DNA of 64,000 nucleotides from Kosakonia sp. SMBL-WEM22 (GCF_014490785.1 NZ_CP051488.1:3286001-3350000), one strand, 5' to 3'. Counted from the stretch's first letter, positions 17,350 through 27,136 are shown. Notes: generated by a model not told the origin, from the sequence alone. Numbers and translations: made by a program.

Positions 17350-18939
17350 ATGGCTTCCCCTTTATTGACTATTGACGCGTTAACCATCGCCTTTCACCAG
17401 CAGGCGACTACCCGCACGGTGGTGGAGGATCTCTCCTTGCGCATTGAAGCGGGCGAAACGCTGGCGCTGGTGGGCGAGTCCGGCTCCGGCAAGAGCGTCA
17501 GCGCATTGTCGATCCTGCGCCTGCTCCCCTCGCCGCCGGTGATCTACCCCGCGGGCGATATTCTGTTTCATGGCGAATCCCTGCTGCATGCCAGCGAGCG
17601 CACCCTGCGCGGTGTACGAGGCAATAAGATCGCCATGATTTTTCAGGAGCCGATGGTCTCGCTCAACCCGCTGCATACGCTGGAAAAGCAGCTCTATGAA
17701 GTGCTCTCCCTGCATCGGGGAATGCGTCGGGAAGCGGCGCGGGCCGAGATGCTTGACTGCCTCGATCGCGTCGGCATTCGTAATGCGCGCAGCCGCCTCG
17801 GCGATTTCCCCCACCAGCTCTCCGGCGGCGAGCGCCAGCGCGTAATGATCGCCATGGCGCTGTTAACGCGCCCCGAGCTGCTGATTGCCGATGAACCGAC
17901 CACCGCGCTGGACGTCTCCGTGCAGGCGCAGATCCTCACCCTGCTGCGGGAGCTGCGCGACGAGCTCAATATGGGGCTGCTCTTTATCACCCATAACCTG
18001 AATATTGTGCGCAAGCTGGCGGATAACGTGGCGGTGATGCAAAACGGTCGTTGTGTGGAGCAGAACCGCGCAGAAGCTCTGTTCAGCGCGCCCACTCATC
18101 CCTATACGCAAAAGCTGATAAACAGCGAGCCACACGGCGAACCGGTGCCGCTCCCGCCCACCGATCGGCCGCTATTGCAGGTGGAGAAACTCGGCGTCTG
18201 CTTCCCGGTGCGTAAAGGTATTTTCCGCCGCGTTGTCGCACAAAATGCTGTGGTGAAAGGCATCTCCTTTACTCTGCGCGCAGGCGAAACACTGGGGCTG
18301 GTGGGCGAATCCGGCTCGGGGAAAAGTACCACAGGCCTTGCGTTGCTACGGCTGGTCAATGCCGAGGGGACGATTCTTTTCGACGGCAAACCGCTGCATT
18401 TGTGGAGCCGCAAGCAGATGCTGCCGCTGCGCCACCGCATCCAGGTGGTGTTTCAGGATCCCAATTCGGCGCTGAATCCGCGCCTCAATGTGCAGCAAAT
18501 TATCGAAGAGGGGCTACGCGTTCATCAGCCAGAGCTGTCGCGCGAGGCCCGCGAACAGCGGGTTATTGAGGTGATGCAGGAGGTGGGGCTGGATGCACAG
18601 ACGCGCCAGCGCTATCCGGCGGAGTTTTCCGGCGGCCAGCGCCAGCGTATCGCTATTGCCCGCGCGCTGATTATGAAGCCGGAGCTGATTATTCTTGATG
18701 AACCGACCTCATCGCTGGACCGCACCGTGCAGGCGCAGATCCTTGCGCTTCTGAAATCACTTCAGCAGACACATCAGCTGGCTTATCTCTTTATCAGTCA
18801 CGATTTGCACCTGGTACGTAGCCTTTGCCACCAGGTGATAGTGCTCAAACAGGGCGAAGTGGTGGAACAGGGCGAGTGTCGGCGGGTGTTTGATGAACCT
18901 CAGCAGGCGTATACACGCCAGCTGCTGTCGCTAAGCTGA
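17350..18939 (+). CDS. yejF: Peptide ABC transporter ATPase YejF (tandem NBDs)
   Basis: YejF powers YejBE. The 529-residue protein is two fused ABC ATPase domains. NBD1 has GESGSGKS near residue 42, LSGGERQR and LLIADEPTTALD. NBD2 has GESGSGKST near residue 320, FSGGQRQR and LIILDEPTSSLD. A separate start 24 bases upstream (17326) lies inside yejE; ATG 17350 matches the family N terminus and is preferred. It converges with yejG, with only three bases between the two stops. Confidence 0.94.
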   Translation: MASPLLTIDALTIAFHQQATTRTVVEDLSLRIEAGETLALVGESGSGKSVSALSILRLLPSPPVIYPAGDILFHGESLLHASERTLRGVRGNKIAMIFQEPMVSLNPLHTLEKQLYEVLSLHRGMRREAARAEMLDCLDRVGIRNARSRLGDFPHQLSGGERQRVMIAMALLTRPELLIADEPTTALDVSVQAQILTLLRELRDELNMGLLFITHNLNIVRKLADNVAVMQNGRCVEQNRAEALFSAPTHPYTQKLINSEPHGEPVPLPPTDRPLLQVEKLGVCFPVRKGIFRRVVAQNAVVKGISFTLRAGETLGLVGESGSGKSTTGLALLRLVNAEGTILFDGKPLHLWSRKQMLPLRHRIQVVFQDPNSALNPRLNVQQIIEEGLRVHQPELSREAREQRVIEVMQEVGLDAQTRQRYPAEFSGGQRQRIAIARALIMKPELIILDEPTSSLDRTVQAQILALLKSLQQTHQLAYLFISHDLHLVRSLCHQVIVLKQGEVVEQGECRRVFDEPQQAYTRQLLSLS

Positions 18940-18942
18940 AGT

Positions 18943-19287
18943 TCAGAACGGGTTATAGTTGGAGAAAGGTTCCGCGATGGCAACACCGAAGTTTTTCAGG
19001 CGGCAGGTCGCGGCAAACTCATCCTGACTGTGGACGAACAGGCACGGCTCGCCTTCGCACTCCACCACCGAGCAGTCGACTTCGATATCGCTGAGCGCCT
19101 GGCTGAGTTTATGCATCACCGGCCAGGCGTTATCGCCATCCGGGCTGAGCAGTTTTAGCGCCACCAGTGCGTCATCCGCCGCATGACCATTTTGCGGAAT
19201 CGGTTCAACTTTGGCACCTGCAAAACCCTCCCGCCAGCGATAGCACTGGGGCAAACGGTGGATGATTGAGAGCTGTAATGTATTCAC
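18943..19287 (-). CDS. yejG: YejG family protein
   Basis: This is a 114-residue protein of the enterobacterial YejG family with the same length as in E. coli. It begins with NTLQLSIIHRLPQCYRW and contains a VEPIPQNG segment. No catalytic motif, signal peptide or membrane segment is visible. Its function is not established from sequence. It ends three bases from yejF on the opposite strand, and no terminator separates them. Confidence 0.85.
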   Translation of the reverse strand: MNTLQLSIIHRLPQCYRWREGFAGAKVEPIPQNGHAADDALVALKLLSPDGDNAWPVMHKLSQALSDIEVDCSVVECEGEPCLFVHSQDEFAATCRLKNFGVAIAEPFSNYNPF

Positions 19288-19624
19288 TTTCTTTCCCCAG
19301 AAGCACTTTTACTTCACAAATATTTCACATCTAGATTAACACACTATTCACATTTCATCCTGCCAGCGGCAGAGAAAAGGTTGCACCCCGCGTAGTGTGT
19401 GGGTTTGCCGCGCTTTTATCAGCATGTTATGGACGCGTCGGCAAGCCAACTTTTCGGCTATATGTACCCGTTTATGAGATCTAACTCAACCTTTTTCACT
19501 ACAAAGATGTGACTTTTTACACGACAGGATTTTACATAAAAGAAACAAAAAGCCCAAAAAGAGAGCGGCTTTTGCTTGATATGCAGCAACGCAGGGAGCG
19601 GTTTACGCTCCCTGCTGAAGAGAG
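19288..19624. other. Intergenic region yejG-bcr, no gene recognised
   Basis: These 337 bases contain the yejG promoter region and, at 19590-19613, a 9-bp stem (CAGGGAGCG / CGCTCCCTG) with a short loop just beyond the bcr stop. The hairpin lacks a direct T-run on the minus strand; a T-rich stretch follows about 40 bases later. I see no RNA gene that I recognise. Confidence 0.5.
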
Positions 19625-20818
19625 TTATGCCGCTTTTTTCGTCCGGCTGGCATAGAGATAGAAGAGAACCGAACAGGTGGCGCAGAAGGTCATGGACCAG
19701 ATCATCGGCCAGGCGGTGTTGAAGGTTGCCAGCGACAGCATCGCGCCGACAATCGCCCCGATGCCGAAACGGAAGGTGCCTGCCAGAGACGAGGCGGTGC
19801 CAGCCATGTGCGGGAACTCGTCAAGGATCACCGCCATCGCGTTCGACGCCACCAGCGTGACGCAGCCGACAAACGCCGCCACGCCCACCACCAGCGTCCA
19901 GAAACCAACGTCGAGCAGCGCGGTCACCACCATCCATAATGCCATCACGAACTGGATCCACAGCCCGCTGCGGAACATATTCAGCGCGCCAACGCGACGC
20001 ACAAAGCGGCCGTTGATGATGGTCATAATGAACAGGAAGACGATATTGAGCGCAAAGTAGTAGCCGAAATCCTGCGGCGAGACGTGGTTAATTTCAATAT
20101 AGACAAATGGCCCGGCGCTGAGAAAAGAGAACATCCCGGCAAAGCTAAAACCGCTGGCGAGCATGTAGCTCAGCACGCGTTTGTGACGAAACAGCGAGGC
20201 AAAGTTGCCAAGGGTGGTGCGGAAATGGAACTTGTGCCGCTTCTCCACCGGTAAGGTTTCACGGATGAAAAAGGCGATCATGCCGGAAGCCAGCAGCGCT
20301 GCCAGCGCGAGGATCCAGAAGATGGCGTGCCAGTTGAACCACACCAGCACCGCGCCGCCAATCATCGGTGCCAGCAGAGGCGCAATAGTGGTTACCATCA
20401 TGACAAACGACATCATGCGTGAGAACTCTTCGCGCGGGTAGATATCACGCATCAGCGCATTGATCACCACGCTGGCAGCCGCAGCGGCGAGGCCGTGCAG
20501 AAAACGCATGAAGATAAGCTGCTCAATACTCTGCGCCAGCGCGCAGGCCACCGCCGCGACGGCGAACACCAGCGTGCCGCCGAGGATAACCGGCTTGCGC
20601 CCGATGCTGTCTGCCATCGGACCATAAAAGAGCTGGCCGATGGCAAAGCCGAGAATGTAGCTGCTCAGGGTCATCTGCGCGCTGCCGGCTGGTACGCCGA
20701 ACTGCCCGGCAATCACCGGTAAGGCGGGCAGATACATATCAATCGACAGCGGCATAAGCATGGCCAACAGGCCAAGAATAAAGACAATACTCAGTGATGA
20801 GTGTGGCCTGCTGGTCAC
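19625..20818 (-). CDS. bcr: Bcr/CflA family multidrug efflux MFS transporter
   Basis: Bcr is a proton-driven drug exporter of the DHA1 major facilitator family, linked in E. coli to bicyclomycin, sulfonamide and tetracycline efflux and to L-cysteine export. The 397-residue protein has about 12 membrane spans. The motif after span 2 reads GPMADSIGRKPVIL (MFS motif A-like) and RFLHGLAAAAASVV follows in span 4. It lies 18 bp after rsuA and is likely co-transcribed with it, as in E. coli. Confidence 0.93.
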   Translation of the reverse strand: MTSRPHSSLSIVFILGLLAMLMPLSIDMYLPALPVIAGQFGVPAGSAQMTLSSYILGFAIGQLFYGPMADSIGRKPVILGGTLVFAVAAVACALAQSIEQLIFMRFLHGLAAAAASVVINALMRDIYPREEFSRMMSFVMMVTTIAPLLAPMIGGAVLVWFNWHAIFWILALAALLASGMIAFFIRETLPVEKRHKFHFRTTLGNFASLFRHKRVLSYMLASGFSFAGMFSFLSAGPFVYIEINHVSPQDFGYYFALNIVFLFIMTIINGRFVRRVGALNMFRSGLWIQFVMALWMVVTALLDVGFWTLVVGVAAFVGCVTLVASNAMAVILDEFPHMAGTASSLAGTFRFGIGAIVGAMLSLATFNTAWPMIWSMTFCATCSVLFYLYASRTKKAA

Positions 20819-20836
20819 GGCAGCAATCTCCTGAAG

Positions 20837-21544
20837 TTAGCGGACGGGCATGCCAACGCTGGCAATTTCATCCTCGGTAAGCGCGCGGTACTCCCCCGGC
20901 GCCAGGTCATCATCCAGACGGATGCCGCCAATGCGTTCGCGATGCAGCCCAACCACGTGGTTACCCACGGCGGCAAACATACGCTTCACCTGATGATAGC
21001 GCCCTTCGCTAATAGTGAGGCGCACCTGCGTCGGCGTAATCACCTCCAGCACGGCGGGTTTGGTGAGTTCTTTTTCATTATGCAGCTGTACGCCGTGGGC
21101 AAATTGCTCAGCGGTCTCCTCTGCAACCGGCGACTCCAGCGTCACCAGGTAGGTCTTTTCGCAGTGATGGCGCGGAGAGGTAATGCGGTGCGACCACTGA
21201 CCATCATCGGTCATTAGCACCAGACCGGTGGTATCGATATCGAGACGCCCTGCGGCGTGAAGTTTGTGCGCAACCGGCTCGTCGAGGAAGTAGAGCACCG
21301 TCGGGTGGTCAGGATCTTCCGTGGAACAGACATACCCTTCCGGTTTATGCAGCATAAAGTAGCGCGGGCCGTTCTGCTGAACGAGGGTATTGCCGTTGTA
21401 CTCAACCTCGTGTTCCGGTTGCAGTTTAAAGGCGGCATCGCGAACGATCTCGCCATTGACCGTAACACGGCTGCCGCGGATTTCGCGCCCGGCAATGGCG
21501 CGGCTTACGCCAAGCTGCTGAGCGATAAACTTATCAAGTCGCAT
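20837..21544 (-). CDS. rsuA: 16S rRNA pseudouridine(516) synthase
   Basis: RsuA isomerises U516 of 16S rRNA to pseudouridine. It has 235 residues. An N-terminal S4 RNA-binding domain (MRLDKFIAQQLGVSRAIAGREI) is followed by the catalytic domain with the RsuA/RluB signature GRLDIDTTGLVLMTDDG containing the catalytic Asp. The start chosen is the ATG at 21544, which matches the family; a longer frame to 21592 adds an unrelated leader. It is the first gene of rsuA-bcr and diverges from radD. Confidence 0.94.
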   Translation of the reverse strand: MRLDKFIAQQLGVSRAIAGREIRGSRVTVNGEIVRDAAFKLQPEHEVEYNGNTLVQQNGPRYFMLHKPEGYVCSTEDPDHPTVLYFLDEPVAHKLHAAGRLDIDTTGLVLMTDDGQWSHRITSPRHHCEKTYLVTLESPVAEETAEQFAHGVQLHNEKELTKPAVLEVITPTQVRLTISEGRYHQVKRMFAAVGNHVVGLHRERIGGIRLDDDLAPGEYRALTEDEIASVGMPVR

Positions 21545-21691
21545 GAAATTTTCTAGCCTGTATGGTGCTGAATGGGGGCAATGCGCCCACAAAAGAGATG
21601 AACAGCCTGAAGTATAACGAGCATCATAAACCGCTTAAAGCAAAGTTTCGTGGCATACTGTCTACCGTCAATCTGTAACGCCGTTGAGCCA

Positions 21692-23452
21692 ATGACTTTT
21701 ACGCTACGCCCCTATCAACGCGAAGCGGTGGATGCCACCCTCGCCCATTTTCGTCAACACGCTGAACCTGCGGTAATTGTGCTGCCAACCGGTGCCGGCA
21801 AAAGCCTGGTGATTGCCGAGCTGGCGCGGCTGGCGCGCGGTCGCGTGCTGGTGCTGGCGCATGTGAAAGAGCTGGTTGCGCAGAACCACGCCAAATATAT
21901 TGCTCTGGGACTGGAAGCCGATATTTTCGCCGCCGGGCTGAAGCGCAAGCAGAGCCACGGCAAAGTGGTCTTCGGCAGCGTGCAGTCGGTAGCGCGCAAC
22001 CTGAATCAGTTCCAGGGTGAGTTCTCCCTGCTGGTGGTGGATGAGTGCCATCGCATCAGCGATGATGACGACAGCCAGTATCAGCAAATTCTTTCCCATC
22101 TGAAGGCGGTGAATCCGCGCATTCGCCTGCTCGGCCTGACGGCGACGCCCTTCCGTCTTGGCAAAGGATGGATTTACCGCTTTCACTATCACGGCATGGT
22201 GCGCGGGGATGAAAAAGCGCTGTTTCGCGACTGTATTTATGAACTGCCGCTGCGCTATATGATCAAACACGGTTATCTGACGCCGCCGGAGCGGCTGGAT
22301 ATGCCGGTGGTGCAGTATGATTTCAGCCGCTTACAGACGCAGAGCAACGGACTGTTCAGCGAAGCGGAGCTGAACCGCGAGTTGAAGAAACAGAAGCGCA
22401 TTACGCCACACATTGTTAGCCAGATTATTGAGTTTGCGCAGACGCGCAAAGGGGCGATGATCTTTGCCGCCACGGTGGAGCACGCCCGCGAGATCACCGG
22501 ACTGCTGCCCGCTAACGACGCCGCACTGATCACCGGTGAAACGCCCGGCCCGCAGCGCGACGCCTTAATTGAAGCCTTTAAACAGCAGCAGTTCCGCTTT
22601 CTGGTTAACGTTGCGGTGCTGACCACCGGCTTTGATGCACCACATGTCGATCTGATTGCCATTTTGCGCCCGACAGAGTCTGTCAGCCTCTATCAGCAGA
22701 TTGTGGGTCGCGGCCTGCGCCTGGCGCCAGGGAAAACCGACTGCCTGATCCTCGATTACGCCGGTAACCCGCACGATCTCTACGCTCCGGAGATTGGCGC
22801 GCCAAAAGGTAAAAGCGATAACGTGCCGGTGCAGGTCTTCTGCCCAGGCTGCGGCTTTGCTAACACCTTCTGGGGCAAAACCACCGCTGACGGCACGCTG
22901 ATTGAGCACTTTGGCCGCCGCTGCCAGGGTTGGTTTGAAGATGATGAAGGGCACCGCGAGCAGTGCGATTACCGTTTCCGCTTCAAAAACTGCCCGCACT
23001 GCAACGCGGAGAATGATATCGCCGCCCGCCGCTGCCGCAGCTGTGATGCCATCCTCGTCGACCCGGACGATATGCTGAAAGCCGCGCTGAAGCTGAAAGA
23101 TGCGCTGGTGCTGCGCTGCAGCGGCATGACGCTCCAGCACGGCGCGGATGAGAAAGGCGAATGGCTGAAAATCACCTACTACGATGAAGATGGCGCGGAT
23201 GTCAGCGAGCGCTTTCGTCTACAGACTCCGGCGCAGCGCACCGCCTTTGAGCAGCTCTTTATGCGCCCGCATACGCGTACGCCCGGCGTGCCATTACGCT
23301 GGATTGTGGCGGCGGATATCGTCGCCCAGCAGGCACTGTTGCGTCACCCCGATTTTGTCGTCGCGCGGCTCAAGGGTCAGTACTGGCAGGTGCGGGAAAA
23401 AGTGTTTGATTACGAAGGTCGTTTTCGCCGGGCGCATGAATTGCGCGGTTAA
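21692..23452 (+). CDS. radD: DNA repair ATPase/helicase RadD (YejH)
   Basis: RadD is a superfamily 2 helicase-like ATPase that supports RecA-dependent strand exchange and recovery from DNA damage. The 586 residues match E. coli. It has Walker A PTGAGKS, motif II DECH, motif III LTATPFR and motif VI QQIVGRGLR. A cysteine-rich zinc-binding region follows at about 395-465 (CPGCGF, CQGWF, FKNCPHC and RRCRSCD). The start at 21692 (MTFTLRPYQ) is the family start; an in-frame codon 42 bases upstream is less likely. Confidence 0.95.
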   Translation: MTFTLRPYQREAVDATLAHFRQHAEPAVIVLPTGAGKSLVIAELARLARGRVLVLAHVKELVAQNHAKYIALGLEADIFAAGLKRKQSHGKVVFGSVQSVARNLNQFQGEFSLLVVDECHRISDDDDSQYQQILSHLKAVNPRIRLLGLTATPFRLGKGWIYRFHYHGMVRGDEKALFRDCIYELPLRYMIKHGYLTPPERLDMPVVQYDFSRLQTQSNGLFSEAELNRELKKQKRITPHIVSQIIEFAQTRKGAMIFAATVEHAREITGLLPANDAALITGETPGPQRDALIEAFKQQQFRFLVNVAVLTTGFDAPHVDLIAILRPTESVSLYQQIVGRGLRLAPGKTDCLILDYAGNPHDLYAPEIGAPKGKSDNVPVQVFCPGCGFANTFWGKTTADGTLIEHFGRRCQGWFEDDEGHREQCDYRFRFKNCPHCNAENDIAARRCRSCDAILVDPDDMLKAALKLKDALVLRCSGMTLQHGADEKGEWLKITYYDEDGADVSERFRLQTPAQRTAFEQLFMRPHTRTPGVPLRWIVAADIVAQQALLRHPDFVVARLKGQYWQVREKVFDYEGRFRRAHELRG

Positions 23453-23464
23453 GCGCACTTTTTA

Positions 23465-23493
23465 TTGATGTATCAATCATTAGGGGATAGAAT
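23465..23493 (+). promoter_or_regulatory. rplY promoter
   Basis: The -35 TTGATG (23465-23470) and -10 TAGAAT (23488-23493) are separated by 17 bp. A GC-rich discriminator (ACCGCCCG) follows, as expected for a ribosomal protein gene. Confidence 0.65.
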
Positions 23494-23499
23494 ACCGCC

Positions 23500-23576
23500 C
23501 GCTTTTGCATCCGCAAAGCCGATCATCTGCCTGTTGCTGGGTCGCCTGTAACAGGATCTATTTAAGAGAGATTCAA
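23500..23576 (+). promoter_or_regulatory. rplY mRNA leader, likely L25 autoregulatory element
   Basis: The leader can fold into two stem-loops: GCTTTTGC/GCAAAGC (23501-23519, one bulge) and CCTGTT/AACAGG further on, followed by AAGAGAG before the start. In E. coli, L25 represses its own translation through this leader (family knowledge); the equivalent here is inferred from position and hairpins. Confidence 0.55.
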
Positions 23577-23861
23577 ATGTTTACTATTAACGCAGAAGTA
23601 CGTAAAGAGCAGGGTAAGGGTGCGAGCCGCCGCCTGCGCACCGCGAACAAGTTCCCGGCTATCGTCTACGGTGGAACTGAAGCGCCGGTTGCTATCGAAC
23701 TGGATCACGACAAAGTGTGGAACATGCAGACTAAGCCTGGTTTCTACAGCGAAGTTCTGACCCTGGCTGTCGATGGCAAAGAAGTTAAAGTCAAAATTCA
23801 GGCTGTTCAGCGTCACCCGTTCAAGCCGAAACTGACTCACATCGACTTCGTTCGCGCGTAA
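23577..23861 (+). CDS. rplY: Ribosomal protein bL25
   Basis: bL25 binds 5S rRNA in the large ribosomal subunit. It is 94 residues, the short form typical of enterobacteria with no CTC-like C-terminal domain. The sequence begins MFTINAEVRKEQGKGASRRL, where the basic loop contacts 5S rRNA. The ATG at 23577 follows AAGAGAG; frames extending upstream to 23505 run through the leader and are rejected. A terminator follows. Confidence 0.97.
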   Translation: MFTINAEVRKEQGKGASRRLRTANKFPAIVYGGTEAPVAIELDHDKVWNMQTKPGFYSEVLTLAVDGKEVKVKIQAVQRHPFKPKLTHIDFVRA

Positions 23862-23880
23862 TCGCTGACAAGTTGAAGAA

Positions 23881-23907
23881 AAAACCCCGCTCCGGCGGGG
23901 TTTTTTT
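23881..23907. terminator. Bidirectional terminator rplY/yejK
   Basis: ACCCCGC-TCCG-GCGGGGT with A-run before and T7 after. It ends rplY on the plus strand and lies 6 bp from the yejK stop on the other strand. Confidence 0.9.
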
Positions 23908-23912
23908 ATGGC

Positions 23913-24920
23913 CTATTTTCCGCCGCTCAGCCGACGCTGCAACTGATCGCGCAGGTTCGGCGGCGTGCCTTTAATAGTCAGCGTATCGGTAGCCGGATCC
24001 CAGAAGATCCGCTCGCCAAGCAGCAGCGCATCAAAATTGATGGTCAGCCCGCCGCCGCTGCCAGCATATTTGGTTAACTGGCGCAAGGTGCTGCGGTCTG
24101 CCGGGAAGCTCTCTTCCAGCTCGTAGCCCTGCCCCGCCGTAAACTCTTCAAAGCTCACTTCGCTTACGCCCGCCAGCTCTTTTGAGAGCGATGCCAGCTC
24201 AATCTCCTCACCTGCCTGCAGCTGCTCGTTACAGTAGGTGTAGACCTGCTGACGTACAGTCTGGCGCTCAGATTTATCCAGCTCGGCCTGAGCGGTAAAA
24301 TCATCGACCGCCTGCAGCAGCCCACGGTTCTGCGCTTTGGCATTCAGCCCTTCGCTGGCACCGAGGAAATCCATAAAGAAATCTGCGACTTTGCGCCCTA
24401 CCCGCCCTTTCAGGAAGGTAAGGTAACGCGTTGACTCCGGGTTGGTCTCCCACTCGGTTAAGTCGATGCGCGCAACAATATCGGCGTGATTGATATCAAG
24501 ATAGTGGGTCGAGCTTATGTCGAGGTGTTCATTGACGCGCATGCTGCTTAAGTTATTCAGCACCGCCACCAGCAGATACTCCACCGCCAGATAACGGTAG
24601 TGGCAAAACAGCACAATACCGCCGTCGGCAAAGGGGTATTTCGCCAGTTCATCACGTAAGCGTCCGGTCGCCGCGCGGCTGAAAGCGAGAAACTCCTCTT
24701 CGCCCTGACGTTGCAGACGCAGCGCCTGTGCCAGCTCGCTCTCTTCATTAAACAGGCCATAGGCTTTACTTTTTGCGCTATAGACCCGGTGCAGTTCCGC
24801 CACCATCTCTTCGACGGGCGGGGTGGGTTCGAGCAAAGAATCGCGCAGCACCAGCTCTAGGGTTTGCTCATCGCGCTTGATAAGCTGGTGCAGGGCAATC
24901 TGGTTGATGTCCAGACTCAT
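23913..24920 (-). CDS. yejK: Nucleoid-associated protein YejK (NdpA)
   Basis: YejK is a 335-residue nucleoid-associated protein; the E. coli protein copurifies with the nucleoid and interacts with topoisomerase IV. The sequence is collinear with E. coli from MSLDINQIALHQLIKRDE to the end, with the conserved stretches ADGGIVLFCHYRYLAVEYLL and TRYLTFLKGRVGRKVADFF. The start at 24920 is preceded by AGGAG; an upstream frame to 24953 is not needed. It diverges from yejL. Confidence 0.94.
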   Translation of the reverse strand: MSLDINQIALHQLIKRDEQTLELVLRDSLLEPTPPVEEMVAELHRVYSAKSKAYGLFNEESELAQALRLQRQGEEEFLAFSRAATGRLRDELAKYPFADGGIVLFCHYRYLAVEYLLVAVLNNLSSMRVNEHLDISSTHYLDINHADIVARIDLTEWETNPESTRYLTFLKGRVGRKVADFFMDFLGASEGLNAKAQNRGLLQAVDDFTAQAELDKSERQTVRQQVYTYCNEQLQAGEEIELASLSKELAGVSEVSFEEFTAGQGYELEESFPADRSTLRQLTKYAGSGGGLTINFDALLLGERIFWDPATDTLTIKGTPPNLRDQLQRRLSGGK

Positions 24921-25053
24921 GATAAACTCTCCTTTTTGACCGGCGGTATTCAACCACCACCAACGCCGCGGCGCAACTGCTGATAAAAAAGCAGAAAAAA
25001 AGCTCTTGCTACGGTAAGATGTTGCCCTTTCATGAACAGACTGATTTCGATTT

Positions 25054-25281
25054 ATGCCACAAATCTCCCGCTACAGTGATGAACACGTTGAACAACTGCT
25101 CAGTGAGCTGGCCAACGTACTGGAAAAACACAAAGCACCGGCCGACCTCTCTTTGATGGTGCTGGGCAATATGGTGACCAATCTGATTAACAGCAGCGTC
25201 GCCCCCGCGCAGCGTCAGGCCATCGCGACATCGTTTGCAAAAGCCTTGCAATCGTCCATTGGCGACGACAAAGCGCACTAA
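25054..25281 (+). CDS. yejL: YejL family protein (DUF1414)
   Basis: This is a 75-residue cytoplasmic protein of unknown function, the same length as E. coli YejL. It is helical with the conserved core DLSLMVLGNMVTNLIN. It lies 18 bp upstream of yejM, an arrangement kept across gammaproteobacteria, so the two are probably co-transcribed. Confidence 0.92.
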   Translation: MPQISRYSDEHVEQLLSELANVLEKHKAPADLSLMVLGNMVTNLINSSVAPAQRQAIATSFAKALQSSIGDDKAH

Positions 25282-25299
25282 GGGAAATCACAACAGTTT

Positions 25300-27060
25300 A
25301 TGGTGACTAATCGTCAACGCTACCGTGAAAAAGTCTCCCAGATGGTGAGCTGGGGGCACTGGTTCGCGCTGTTCAACATTTTGTTGTCCATCGTGCTCGG
25401 TAGCCGTTATCTGTTTGTTGCCGACTGGCCCACCACGCTCTCCGGGCGTATCTACTCCTGGCTGAGCCTGGTGGGCCACTTCAGCTTTGTGGTCTTCGCC
25501 ACCTATCTGCTGATCCTCTTCCCACTGACCTTTATTGTGATGTCGCAGCGGCTGATGCGCGTGCTCTCTGCCATCCTCGCCACCGCAGGCATGACGCTGC
25601 TGCTTATCGATAGCGAAGTCTTTACCCGTTTTCACCTGCACCTCAATCCGGTGGTCTGGGAACTGGTCATAAACCCCGATCAGAACGAGATGGCCCGCGA
25701 CTGGCAGCTGATGTTTATCAGCGTGCCAATAATTTTGCTGATTGAGATGCTGTTTGCGACCTGGAGCTGGCAGAAGCTGCGCAGCCTCACGCGCCGCCGC
25801 CACTTCGCCAAACCGGTGGCCGCCCTCTTTTTCGTCTCCTTTATTGCCACCCATGTGATGTATATCTGGGCAGACGCCAATTTCTATCGGCCGATCACTA
25901 TGCAGCGTGCCAACCTGCCGCTCTCTTACCCGATGACCGCACGCCGCTTCCTTGAAAAACACGGCCTGCTGGATGCGCAGGATTACCAGCGTCGTCTGGT
26001 GGAGCAAGGCAATCCTGAGGCGGTATCGGTGCAGTATCCGTTAAGCGATCTGCGTTATCTCGATATGGGATCCGGGCAGAATGTGCTGCTGATTACCGTC
26101 GACGGTCTTAACTACGCACGTTACGAAAAACAGATGCCGCAGCTGGCGAGCTTTGCGGGGCAAAATATCAATTTCGCTCAGCATATGAGCGCCGGAAATA
26201 GCGCCGATAACGGCTATTTCGGCCTCTTTTACGGCATTTCGCCGAGCTATATGGATGGCGTAATGTCGGCGCGCATCCCACCTGCGCTGATCACCGCCCT
26301 GAATCATCAGGGCTATCAGCTGGGCCTCTTCTCGTCAGATGGCTTCAGCAGCCCGCTCAATCGCCAGGCTCTGCTTTCAGATTTCTCGCTGCCGCCGGTG
26401 AAAAGCCAGAGTGATGAGCAGACAGCTGCTCAGTGGATCAAATGGCTGTCCCATGATGCGCAGGACGATACCCGCTGGTTCTCATGGGTCTCCTTTAACG
26501 GTACTGCGACGTTTGACATCGATACTCCGGGCTTTGCACGTAAGTACACCCGCGCTGCCGCCGATGTCGATGCACAGATTGCCCGCATACTTGATGTGCT
26601 GCGCGACTCCGGAAAAATGGAGAACACGGTGGTGGTGATTACTGCCGGTCGCGGTATCCCGGCGAACAAAGAGGATGCGACATTCGACTGGTCGCGCAGC
26701 CGCCTGCATGTTCCGCTTGTGGTGCACTGGCCGGGTACGCCTGCACAGCGTATTACAAAACTGACGGAGCATCAGGATGTGATGACCACACTGATGCAGC
26801 GCCTGCTGCACGTCAGCACGCCGGCCAATGAGTATTCTCAGGGGCAGGATCTCTTTACCGCCGCGCGCCGCCACAACTGGGTGACCGCCGCTAACAGCAA
26901 TACGCTGGCAATAACCACCCCGCAGATGACGCTGGTGCTCGATCAGAACGGTAATTACAAATCATGGGATGCGCAGGGTGAGAGGATCCACGATCAGAAA
27001 CCACAGCTCAGTTTACTGCTGCAGGTGCTGACCGATGAAAAACGGTTTATCGCTAACTGA
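25300..27060 (+). CDS. yejM: LPS biosynthesis modulator YejM (PbgA/LapC)
   Basis: YejM is an essential inner-membrane protein that senses periplasmic-leaflet LPS and, with LapB, protects LpxC from FtsH proteolysis. It has 586 residues. Five membrane spans lie in about residues 20-185, then an arginine-rich linker, and a periplasmic sulfatase-like domain from about 245 (VLLITVDGLNYARYE). The usual sulfatase nucleophile region is replaced by AGNSADNGYFG. The start ATG follows AGGGAAA. The proline tRNA gene begins 76 bp after the stop. Confidence 0.95.
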   Translation: MVTNRQRYREKVSQMVSWGHWFALFNILLSIVLGSRYLFVADWPTTLSGRIYSWLSLVGHFSFVVFATYLLILFPLTFIVMSQRLMRVLSAILATAGMTLLLIDSEVFTRFHLHLNPVVWELVINPDQNEMARDWQLMFISVPIILLIEMLFATWSWQKLRSLTRRRHFAKPVAALFFVSFIATHVMYIWADANFYRPITMQRANLPLSYPMTARRFLEKHGLLDAQDYQRRLVEQGNPEAVSVQYPLSDLRYLDMGSGQNVLLITVDGLNYARYEKQMPQLASFAGQNINFAQHMSAGNSADNGYFGLFYGISPSYMDGVMSARIPPALITALNHQGYQLGLFSSDGFSSPLNRQALLSDFSLPPVKSQSDEQTAAQWIKWLSHDAQDDTRWFSWVSFNGTATFDIDTPGFARKYTRAAADVDAQIARILDVLRDSGKMENTVVVITAGRGIPANKEDATFDWSRSRLHVPLVVHWPGTPAQRITKLTEHQDVMTTLMQRLLHVSTPANEYSQGQDLFTAARRHNWVTAANSNTLAITTPQMTLVLDQNGNYKSWDAQGERIHDQKPQLSLLLQVLTDEKRFIAN

Positions 27061-27095
27061 TTGATTATTTATGAATCACTCAGCCTGCCCTGCTC

Positions 27096-27125
27096 TTGCA
27101 ATCGGGCAAGAAACGGGTAGTATTA
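27096..27125 (+). promoter_or_regulatory. proL promoter
   Basis: The -35 TTGCAA (27096-27101) and a -10 of type GTATTA (27120-27125) are 18 bp apart. A GC-rich discriminator (GCGCC) follows, typical of stringently controlled stable-RNA promoters. Confidence 0.5.
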
Positions 27126-27136
27126 GCGCCACATGT